Assembly: GCA_938091145.1 (NCBI GenBank)
Contig: CALKMS010000119.1
Location: forward strand, 1 to 5,850
Direction: 5' to 3'
Length of the DNA: 5,850 nt
Source: an uncultured bacterium
GTDB taxonomy: Bacteria; Actinomycetota; Aquicultoria; SKW223; CALKMS01
Shown here: positions 1 to 4,284 of the stretch, piece after piece
Layout of the letters: each line of letters opens with the position of its first letter
Numbering within the stretch: position 1 is the stretch's first letter
The notes under the pieces: generated by a model
Seen by the model: the letters and a program-made list of their open reading frames with translations, nothing else
Told to the model about the DNA's origin: nothing
Database searches by the model: none
Position numbers and translations under genes: made by a program

Positions 1-466
1 GGCGGTAAAGGAAGTAAGACTGGTCTTTTTTGCTATCAACCCCCCTTTTTAGCACCCAGCCAAGCTTAGGATCTTTCTCGATGCGGGCGTAGTGGCCGGT
101 TGCTAAAAAATCCGCTCCCAGCTTTCTGGCTTGAGCAAAAAGAAGCCCAAATTTGATCAACTGGTTGCAACGAATACAGGGATTTGGCGTTTTTCCCTGA
201 GCATATTCTCGGAGAAAGTAATCAACTACCTCTTTTTTAAATTCCAGACTATAATCCAGGGTATAGTGAGGAATTTTGAGAAACTCAGCGACAATTTTTG
301 CTTCGTTAGCAGCTTGAACTCCACAGCATTGGTTGGTAAGCGAATCATCGATAGACCATAGCTTCAAGGTTATTCCAATTACTTCAAAACCTTTTTCTTT
401 TAGCAGAAAAGCGGTGGTCGAAGAATCTATCCCCCCGCTCATTGCGACAACAACCCTTTTTTTCAT
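1..466 (-). CDS. mnmA: tRNA-specific 2-thiouridylase MnmA (N-terminal 155 residues, cut by window edge)
   Basis: MnmA adenylates U34 of tRNA-Lys, -Glu and -Gln and replaces its C2 oxygen with sulfur, a cytoplasmic step that supports accurate decoding. The reading frame is open from the ATG at 466 to the window edge. It opens with the PP-loop ATP-binding motif M-S-G-G-I-D-S-S (residues 9-16). It then shows N-P-C-I-R-C-N (95-101), whose C100 matches the family's first catalytic cysteine, followed by I-K-F, A-T-G-H-Y-A-R (122-128) and K-D-Q-S-Y-F-L (147-153), all typical of MnmA. The second catalytic cysteine and the C-terminal tRNA-binding domain lie outside the window. The gene follows the sufCB pair on the same strand after 90 nt and appears to have its own promoter-like hexamer just before the start. 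There is no Shine-Dalgarno site. The family call is very secure; the sulfur donor is not visible here. Confidence 0.96.
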   Translation of the reverse strand, partial: MKKRVVVAMSGGIDSSTTAFLLKEKGFEVIGITLKLWSIDDSLTNQCCGVQAANEAKIVAEFLKIPHYTLDYSLEFKKEVVDYFLREYAQGKTPNPCIRCNQLIKFGLLFAQARKLGADFLATGHYARIEKDPKLGWVLKRGVDSKKDQSYFLYR

Positions 467-473
467 CTTTTTA

Positions 474-479
474 ATTTTA
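474..479 (-). promoter_or_regulatory. Putative -10 element of a leaderless mnmA transcript
   Basis: On the minus strand TAAAAT lies 7 nt upstream of the mnmA ATG. That spacing would place the transcription start at or next to the A of the start codon. No convincing -35 hexamer is seen at the usual distance and no Shine-Dalgarno sequence lies between. The surroundings are very AT-rich, so chance occurrence is possible. The main support is that the same arrangement recurs before sufC, fmdB and murJ. Confidence 0.4.
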
Positions 480-556
480 AAACAAATAATTTGACTGTTT
501 TGAGCCTCAAAGTTAAAACTTTAGGAGCGAAGAAAAATTAAAACAGCTTTCCAAGC

Positions 557-1789
557 CTAAAGGATTTTCTCCAGATCCATCTCCAACAGCTTGCGGGTCT
601 CGGCTTCCAGAGCGGGGGGCAAGCCTTCAATGTCAACATTTAAAAAGCCCCGAACAATCAAAGAGGTGGCTTCATCGGCAGTTAAACCACGAGACATTAA
701 GTAAAGAATTTCCTCTTCAGCAATTTTACCCACGGCTGCTTCGTGCGATAGTTCCACTTTTTCAGCTCGAGCTTCAAGTTCAGGAATGGCAACAATGCTT
801 GATTGGGGGGAAAGCAAAAGACCCTGGCATTCGAGGTGACCCTTTATTTCATTAACTTCCCCCTTTAAATGGCCTCGGGCAGTTATTTGAGCCTGGTCAG
901 TTGCGACCACTCGGCTTAAGATCTCGGCCTTAGTATCTACTGCTTGCAAAACAGCCCTTGAGCCAACATCCATCACAGAGTTTTTTTGACCGTAGAGGAT
1001 GCTTTGAAATCTTACTCGGCTGCCCTTTCCTTTAAGGTAGGCAGTGGGATAAAGCTGGAGGGTGTTAACGGGGCGCAAGCAAATGTAGTTGCTGATAAAA
1101 GTAGCTCCTTCTTCTAAAATAGCTCCGGTGCGAGGGCGAACCTCTACTTCAGGAGCCCAATTGTGAATCATAGTAAAGGTGATTTTCGCTCCCTTTTTGA
1201 GGAAAAACTCAGAAATACCGATGTGAAAGCCGCTTGATACGTGGCGGGAGGTGGTGCACCCAGTAATAATGTGAAGTTCAGAGTCTTCTTCGGCAATGAT
1301 AATGTTGTGAACTCGTTGAATTACGCCTTGCTTGCTGATAAAAAGACAGGCCTGCAAGGGAAAAGTTGATTTGACCCCTTTTTTGGCACGGATAAAGTAG
1401 CCATGATGAGGCTTAAGAGCGGTTAAAGCAGTGTATTTATCAGCATCAGGGGCCACTGCTTCCCAGAGATAATCCTCAAGCCAGTCGTATTTTTCCAGGG
1501 CTTGAGTGGTGCTTAAAACTTCTAGTCCTGCCTCTTTGGTTCGGGCGCAAAGGACACTTTGGTTAATTTGAAAAAAAGTGCCAGCACGACCTTGCTCATT
1601 TGTTACAACGCCGGCTCGCAGGGCATCTTCCTGGTATTCTTCAGGCAAATTTTCTAAACTTTCTACCTCTGTTTCAGCTTCTTCTGTAAACTTTTCAATA
1701 TCAACCTCTGGCCCTAAAAGGGGCTTTTTCTCTTTGGCTTCTTCGGCTTTTTTGAGTTTTTCGGCTAGTTTCTTTGACATTCTGGGCAT
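557..1789 (-). CDS. sufB: SufB/SufD-family Fe-S cluster assembly scaffold protein
   Basis: This is a cytoplasmic beta-helix scaffold on which Fe-S clusters are assembled, in complex with the ATPase SufC. The 410-residue product has a lysine/glutamate-rich N-terminal segment (about 5-45) and a central beta-helix region (about 150-345). The conserved C-terminal block is V-E-L-S-H-E-A-A-V-G-K-I-A-E-E-E-I-L-Y-L (345-364) followed by M-S-R-G-L-T and I-V-R-G-F-L. C321 lies where SufB carries its cluster-building cysteine. H349 and E350 stand at the positions of the essential SufD histidine and SufB glutamate, so one chain seems to combine both. At 410 residues it is shorter than classical SufB (about 470-495) and resembles the single-scaffold type of archaea and early-branching anaerobes. 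The start overlaps the sufC end by 25 nt, which suggests translational coupling. M4 (ATG at 1780) is an alternative start. The stop is TAG. The symbol is by family; sufD or smsB would also be defensible. Confidence 0.93.
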   Translation of the reverse strand: MPRMSKKLAEKLKKAEEAKEKKPLLGPEVDIEKFTEEAETEVESLENLPEEYQEDALRAGVVTNEQGRAGTFFQINQSVLCARTKEAGLEVLSTTQALEKYDWLEDYLWEAVAPDADKYTALTALKPHHGYFIRAKKGVKSTFPLQACLFISKQGVIQRVHNIIIAEEDSELHIITGCTTSRHVSSGFHIGISEFFLKKGAKITFTMIHNWAPEVEVRPRTGAILEEGATFISNYICLRPVNTLQLYPTAYLKGKGSRVRFQSILYGQKNSVMDVGSRAVLQAVDTKAEILSRVVATDQAQITARGHLKGEVNEIKGHLECQGLLLSPQSSIVAIPELEARAEKVELSHEAAVGKIAEEEILYLMSRGLTADEATSLIVRGFLNVDIEGLPPALEAETRKLLEMDLEKIL

Positions 1790-2490
1790 TCAACACACCC
1801 TGAGTAACCTTTTTCTTTAATTTCAGCCAAAATCTTATCAGGCTTTCCTTGACAAGCTAAACGTCCTTCATAAAGAACAAGAGCGCGGTCAGCCGAGATG
1901 TAGTTTAAGATGTGACCGTGATGAGTAATGAGAAGGGCACTGCGGTCTTTTATTAGTTCTTCAATTTCTTTCCCTACTAGCTCAATGTTTTCGAGGTCGA
2001 CACCGGAATCTGGTTCATCAAGTAGGGCTAAATCAGGTTGTTGAACTAAAAGCTGGAGAATTTCTGAGCGCTTGATTTCTCCACCAGAAAAACCTCGATT
2101 AACGTCGCGAAAAAGGAAGCCATCCATTTTTAAACGCAATGCAAGAGTCTGGTAGTCGTCGTTTTTTTCTTTTCCAACCAGGTTAAGCATATCAATGAGC
2201 TTGACTCCCCTTAGGCGTGGCGGGTTTTGGAAAGAAACTCCTAGCCCAATTTTAATTCTTTCGTTAACAGGAAAGTCGGTTATATCTTTTCCTTTAAAAA
2301 GGATTTTTCCTTCTTTGACTTTGTAGTTAGGAAAACCTAAGATAGTATAAAGCAAGCTAGATTTTCCTGCTCCATTAGGGCCAAATAAAGCCACAGTTTC
2401 GCCTTCCTCAATGGAGAAAGAAAGGCTTTTAAGAAGTCTTTTGCCGTCAACTTCAACGGTTAGGTTTTTAACCTCCAAAATATTAGCCAT
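1765..2490 (-). CDS. sufC: SufC-type ABC ATPase of Fe-S cluster assembly
   Basis: SufC is a soluble ABC ATPase that binds the SufB/D scaffold and drives conformational changes needed for cluster assembly. It is not a membrane transporter. The 241-residue product has Walker A G-P-N-G-A-G-K-S (37-44), Q-loop S-F-Q-N-P-P (86-91), ABC signature F-S-G-G-E (134-138), Walker B L-A-L-L-D-E-P (154-160), D-loop S-G-V-D (162-165) and switch H190. N-P-P-R-L-R-G after the Q-loop and I-K-R-S-E-I-L after the signature are typical of SufC rather than transporter ATPases. The C-terminus carries three closely spaced cysteines, C232, C235 and C238 (C-x2-C-x2-C), which classical SufC lacks. The start at 2490 sits 7 nt after a perfect TATAAT. 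The gene overlaps sufB by 25 nt, so the two are surely one operon. The stop is TAG. Confidence 0.96.
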   Translation of the reverse strand: MANILEVKNLTVEVDGKRLLKSLSFSIEEGETVALFGPNGAGKSSLLYTILGFPNYKVKEGKILFKGKDITDFPVNERIKIGLGVSFQNPPRLRGVKLIDMLNLVGKEKNDDYQTLALRLKMDGFLFRDVNRGFSGGEIKRSEILQLLVQQPDLALLDEPDSGVDLENIELVGKEIEELIKDRSALLITHHGHILNYISADRALVLYEGRLACQGKPDKILAEIKEKGYSGCVECPECQRN

Positions 2491-2497
2491 TTTTTTT

Positions 2498-2527
2498 ATT
2501 ATAATTGAAAATAATGTAAGCAGTAAA
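2498..2527 (-). promoter_or_regulatory. Putative sufCB promoter (leaderless)
   Basis: On the minus strand TTTACT (2527-2522) is followed after 18 nt by a perfect TATAAT (2503-2498). The sufC ATG begins 7 nt further on, which puts the predicted transcription start at the start codon. No Shine-Dalgarno sequence is present. TTTACT matches 4 of 6 positions of the -35 consensus. The region is AT-rich, so the -35 call is weaker than the -10 call. Confidence 0.55.
2500..2505 (+). promoter_or_regulatory. Candidate -10 element for the nitroreductase-selenoprotein operon
   Basis: TATAAT on the plus strand overlaps the minus-strand TATAAT because the core ATTATAAT (2498-2505) is a palindrome. It would start a transcript with a leader of roughly 35-38 nt before the nitroreductase ATG, enough to include its Shine-Dalgarno site. 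A matching -35 would fall inside the start of sufC, where no good hexamer is seen, so activity in this direction is uncertain. Confidence 0.35.
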
Positions 2528-2540
2528 TTAAAAGTTTTTT

Positions 2541-2546
2541 GGAGAG
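2541..2546 (+). promoter_or_regulatory. Ribosome binding site of the nitroreductase gene
   Basis: GGAGAG ends 3 nt before the ATG at 2550 (GGAG alone gives a spacing of 5 nt). It fixes the start and contrasts with the divergent sufC, which has none. Confidence 0.7.
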
Positions 2547-2549
2547 AAG

Positions 2550-3071
2550 ATGGAGTTATTTGAAGTTATAAAGAAAAGGCGTAGTGTTCGGCGTTTTGAA
2601 AAGGGAAAGAAATTGAAAAAAGAGTTAATAGAAAAGTTGCTTGAGGCAGCGGTCGAAGCTCCGAGCGCTGGTAATCTTCAGATCTGGCGTTTTTTTGTAG
2701 TTTTAAAACCCGAACTAAAAAAAGCTTTGGCCCAGGCTGCTTATTATCAAGAGTTTGTTGCTGATGCCCCGGCGGTAATTGTGGTGGCAGCTGATTTAGC
2801 GCAGGCTTCAAGAGGTTATGGTGAGCGCGGCAAAAATGTTTATGCTCTCCAGGATACTGCCGCTGCGGTCGAGAACATTTTGCTGGCGGCTTGCGATTTG
2901 GGCCTTGGCTCTTGCTGGGTGGGGGCTTTTGATGAAGCGGCGGTAAGCGAAATTCTAGAGCTACCTTCTCACCTCAGACCATTGGCAATTTTGCCCGTTG
3001 GTTATCCGGCTGACGAAGGCCGTAAGCCTTCTCGCAAGCCTTTGAGTGAAGTGGTTAATTGGGTTGACTAG
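2550..3071 (+). CDS. Nitroreductase-family FMN-dependent oxidoreductase
   Basis: This is a soluble FMN enzyme of the nitroreductase superfamily, which typically uses NAD(P)H to reduce nitro compounds, quinones or flavins. The physiological substrate cannot be told from sequence. The 173-residue product begins with the FMN-phosphate-binding stretch K-R-R-S-V-R-R-F (9-16). A-P-S-A-G-N-L-Q-I-W-R-F (37-48) follows, where many relatives have Q-P-W. Further on are D-T-A-A-A-V-E-N-I-L-L-A-A (102-114) next to G-L-G-S-C-W-V-G-A-F (118-127), and L-P-V-G-Y-P (148-153). The length fits the short class of about 170 residues. The start is supported by GGAGAG just upstream. It is divergent from sufC and lies 41 nt ahead of the two-Sec glutaredoxin-like gene on the same strand. 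The two may be co-transcribed and linked in redox chemistry, but that is inference. The stop is TAG. Confidence 0.93.
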   Translation: MELFEVIKKRRSVRRFEKGKKLKKELIEKLLEAAVEAPSAGNLQIWRFFVVLKPELKKALAQAAYYQEFVADAPAVIVVAADLAQASRGYGERGKNVYALQDTAAAVENILLAACDLGLGSCWVGAFDEAAVSEILELPSHLRPLAILPVGYPADEGRKPSRKPLSEVVNWVD

Positions 3072-3102
3072 GTTTCAGTCGAAAATAGTAAAAAACATTT
3101 TT

Positions 3103-3108
3103 AGGAGG
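3103..3108 (+). promoter_or_regulatory. Strong Shine-Dalgarno site of the two-Sec gene
   Basis: A perfect AGGAGG lies 4 nt before the ATG at 3113. It is the strongest ribosome binding site in the window and argues that the TGA-interrupted frame downstream is a translated gene, not a relic. Confidence 0.8.
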
Positions 3109-3112
3109 TTAA

Positions 3113-3337
3113 ATGGGAAAAAGAGTGGTGATTTTTGGCAAGGACACCTGACCTTTCACCTTAAAAGCGCAGCGAGTTTACGCTGCTCAAGGCTATGAAG
3201 TTGATTATCGCAATGTGGAACTAAACCTTCAGGCACTTGAGGAAATGCTTAAACACAGCCAGGGGAAAAGAGTTGTTCCAGTCATTCTCGAAGAAGGCCA
3301 GGTGAAGATTGGCTTCGGCGGCACCTGAGGAGTTTAA
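3113..3337 (+). CDS. Glutaredoxin-like selenoprotein with two in-frame TGA (Sec) codons, UXX-star type
   Basis: This gene is interrupted by TGA at codons 13 and 72 and ends at a TAA. Reading both TGAs as selenocysteine gives 74 residues. The thioredoxin-like pattern is clear: a first beta strand R-V-V-I-F-G (4-9), active site K-D-T-U-P-F-T (10-16), a helix, a second strand E-V-D-Y-R-N-V (29-35), a helix E-E-M-L (43-46), V-V-P-V-I-L (54-59) with the usual cis-proline P56, and G-F-G-G-T (67-71). The C-terminus is U-G-V. From memory this fits the glutaredoxin-related group called UXX-star (seleno)proteins, in which Sec or Cys is followed by two residues and the stop. U13 occupies the first cysteine of glutaredoxin CPxC, and the second position is Thr. 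The product contains no cysteine. Hairpins suited to act as SECIS elements follow both TGAs. The gene lies 41 nt after the nitroreductase gene and has a perfect AGGAGG. Alternatives are a pseudogene or recoding of TGA as another residue; both are less likely. Confidence 0.85.
3149..3151 (+). other. In-frame TGA read as selenocysteine 13
   Basis: This TGA sits where glutaredoxins have their nucleophilic cysteine, between K-D-T and P-F-T. The frame stays coding on both sides. A hairpin begins 17 nt downstream. Confidence 0.82.
3169..3186 (+). promoter_or_regulatory. Putative bacterial SECIS element for Sec13
   Basis: A perfect 6-bp stem, GCAGCG (3169-3174) with CGCTGC (3181-3186), closes a 6-nt loop AGTTTA. 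The loop starts after 23 nt from the TGA, within the spacing usual for bacterial SECIS elements, and has G in the second loop position followed by U residues. The element lies inside the coding sequence, as normal for bacteria. Its role in SelB-dependent decoding is inferred from position and shape. Confidence 0.65.
3326..3328 (+). other. In-frame TGA read as selenocysteine 72
   Basis: This TGA follows G-F-G-G-T and precedes Gly-Val-stop, so Sec is the third residue from the end. Related proteins have Cys or Sec at this place. A hairpin follows 10 nt downstream, beyond the TAA. Confidence 0.78.
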
Positions 3338-3338
3338 A

Positions 3339-3366
3339 CTAGAGGAGGCTGGGCGCCTTCTTTTAG
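3339..3366 (+). promoter_or_regulatory. Putative SECIS element for Sec72 in the 3' untranslated region, possibly also a terminator
   Basis: CTAGAGGAGGC (3339-3349) pairs with GCCTTCTTTTAG (3355-3366) around the 5-nt loop TGGGC. The stem has about 11 pairs, including three G-T wobbles and one bulged T. The loop begins after 21 nt from the second TGA and has G at its second position, much like the first hairpin. The whole hairpin lies after the stop codon (3335-3337). Its 3' arm contains TTCTTTT, so it could also serve as a weak factor-independent terminator of the nitroreductase operon. Confidence 0.58.
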
Positions 3367-3386
3367 CAAACTAAAAACCTTAGCTT

Positions 3387-3414
3387 TTGCTTTCTCATGA
3401 GCTTTGTTTAAAAT
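3387..3414 (+). promoter_or_regulatory. Putative promoter of the fmdB-udg operon (leaderless)
   Basis: TTGCTT (3387-3392) is followed after 16 nt by TAAAAT (3409-3414). The fmdB ATG comes 6 nt later, so transcription would begin at or beside the start codon. No Shine-Dalgarno sequence is present. It lies just after the hairpin that ends the preceding gene, where a new transcription unit is expected. Confidence 0.5.
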
Positions 3415-3420
3415 AAATAC

Positions 3421-3636
3421 ATGCCGGTTTTTGAGTATCGTTGCTTAAAATGTGGGCATAAGTTTGAAGAGTTAGTTTTGGGTTTTAAAGAAGCGGAAAT
3501 TCTCTGCCCTAAATGTGGCGGAAGAGCTAAAAAGCTTATTTCTAACTTTTCAGCTCGAGGAAGCGAAGGCAAAACCCTGGCTTCTTCCTGTAGCAGCTGC
3601 TCTTCAATTAATTGTTCAACCTGTGGGGTGAAGTGA
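3421..3636 (+). CDS. FmdB-family zinc ribbon protein with cysteine-rich tail
   Basis: This is a small zinc-ribbon protein of the FmdB family, often labelled putative regulatory protein; its molecular role is poorly defined. The 71-residue product starts M-P-V-F-E-Y-R-C-L-K-C-G-H-K-F-E, the family hallmark. Two C-x2-C knuckles, C8/C11 and C29/C32, form the predicted zinc site. A serine/cysteine-rich tail holds C57, C60, C65 and C68, again as spaced pairs that could bind a second metal; such tails are frequent in the family. The TGA stop (3634-3636) shares one base with the ATG of the uracil-DNA glycosylase gene, so the two are translationally coupled. There is no ribosome binding site, and a -10-like hexamer lies 6 nt before the ATG. 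The family call is secure; a regulatory role for the downstream DNA repair gene is only a guess. Confidence 0.93.
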   Translation: MPVFEYRCLKCGHKFEELVLGFKEAEILCPKCGGRAKKLISNFSARGSEGKTLASSCSSCSSINCSTCGVK

Positions 3637-4223
3637 TGACCCTGGCAGAGTTAAAAGCGGAAGCACTAGAATGCCAAGCCTGCCCTTTAAGCAAGTTAGG
3701 CCGACGCCAAGTAGTTTTTGGGGTGGGAAGCGAAAAAGCTGATCTAATGTTTGTGGGCGAGGCTCCTGGTTATTGGGAAGATGTTCAGGGCGAGCCTTTT
3801 GTTGGACCTGCTGGCAAGCTTTTAACTAAAATGATTAACTCAATTGGTCTGGACCGCTCCGATGTTTACATTACCAATGTGGTTAAATGCCGTCCCCCAG
3901 AAAATCGTGACCCGGAGCCAGAAGAAGTTTCAATTTGCGTTCCTCGTTATCTCAACAAGCAAATAGAGATTATTAAACCTCGGGTAATTGTTGCCTTAGG
4001 CAATCACGCCACTAAAGCTCTTCTGGGTAAAAGCACTGGTATTACCTTGTTGAGAGGCAAAAAGTTTCACGCTTCCAATTATTATATCTTTCCCACCTAT
4101 CATCCAGCTGCTATTTTGCGCAACGCCAATCTTTTAAGTGTTTTTGCCGAGGACTTTCAAACTCTGAAAGAGATTTTAAAAGAAGAGCCACCTAAAGAAC
4201 CAGCTCAGCTTAGTCTTTTTTAA
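3636..4223 (+). CDS. Family 4 uracil-DNA glycosylase with [4Fe-4S] cluster (UDGa type)
   Basis: The enzyme removes uracil from DNA, the first step of base excision repair of deaminated cytosine. From the ATG at 3636 it has 195 residues, normal for the family. C13, C16, C85 and C101 match the four ligands of the family's [4Fe-4S] cluster. Motif A is G-E-A-P-G (41-45), followed by G-E-P-F-V-G-P-A-G-K-L-L (52-63). T-N-V-V-K-C-R-P-P (80-88) and the family 4 motif H-P-A-A-I-L-R (156-162) follow. The last five residues, Q-L-S-L-F, are a textbook beta-clamp-binding motif at the end of a proline/glutamate-rich linker (about 183-190). An earlier in-frame ATG at 3612 would add eight residues inside fmdB. 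The 3636 start is preferred because it overlaps the fmdB stop (TGATG), has GGGGTG upstream and begins near the first cysteine as in relatives. Its cluster would depend on machinery like the SufCB pair nearby. The stop is TAA. Confidence 0.95.
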   Translation: MTLAELKAEALECQACPLSKLGRRQVVFGVGSEKADLMFVGEAPGYWEDVQGEPFVGPAGKLLTKMINSIGLDRSDVYITNVVKCRPPENRDPEPEEVSICVPRYLNKQIEIIKPRVIVALGNHATKALLGKSTGITLLRGKKFHASNYYIFPTYHPAAILRNANLLSVFAEDFQTLKEILKEEPPKEPAQLSLF

Positions 4224-4254
4224 AGTTTTGGCCGAAGCTTTTAAAAAAGATGCT

Positions 4255-4278
4255 TATAATTCTTGGATTGGTTAAAAT
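4255..4278 (+). promoter_or_regulatory. Two candidate -10 elements before murJ
   Basis: A perfect TATAAT lies at 4255-4260 and a TAAAAT at 4273-4278. The second is 6 nt from the murJ ATG and would give a leaderless mRNA, as proposed for mnmA, sufC and fmdB. The first would give a leader of about 17-18 nt without a Shine-Dalgarno site. No good -35 hexamer is seen for either, so which one is used is open. Confidence 0.45.
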
Positions 4279-4284
4279 TTTCTT

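Noticed and set aside
131..361. Plus-strand open frame of 76 codons.
   Set aside because: It lies antisense inside mnmA and has no protein-family likeness or ribosome binding site.
499..511. Inverted repeat (TTTGA / TCAAA with a 3-nt loop) between sufB and mnmA as a terminator.
   Set aside because: The 5-bp stem is short and AT-rich and has no T-run after it on the minus strand.
1578..1820. Plus-strand serine-rich open frame of 80 codons.
   Set aside because: It is the antisense shadow of the Lys/Glu-rich start of the SufB/D gene; its low complexity comes from that.
2566..2811. Minus-strand open frame of 81 codons.
   Set aside because: It is antisense to the well-supported nitroreductase gene and shows no recognisable motif.
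3149..3328. General reassignment of TGA to Trp or Gly (mycoplasma-like or Gracilibacteria-like code).
   Set aside because: No TGA occurs within the other seven genes, Trp is written TGG throughout, and fmdB ends in TGA exactly where the next gene begins. The two internal TGAs fall only at family cysteine positions.
3113..3337. A decayed pseudogene with two nonsense mutations.
   Set aside because: There is no frameshift, the rest of the fold motif is intact, the ribosome binding site is perfect, and both stops are TGA at redox positions with hairpins downstream.
3619..3633. Likeness between the FmdB ending T-C-G-V-K and the selenoprotein ending T-U-G-V.
   Set aside because: Only four residues are shared and Ser/Cys-rich tails are common in FmdB proteins, so chance is enough.
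3634..3660. Tandem in-frame TGA TGA at the fmdB end as another Sec readthrough site.
   Set aside because: No hairpin of SECIS type follows at the right spacing, readthrough would add only a few residues before TAA, and the TGATG overlap with the next ATG explains the sequence.
4220..4249. AT-rich imperfect inverted repeat after the uracil-DNA glycosylase gene as a terminator.
   Set aside because: Pairing is mostly A-T and G-T, the centre is only GGCC, and A residues rather than T residues follow on either strand.
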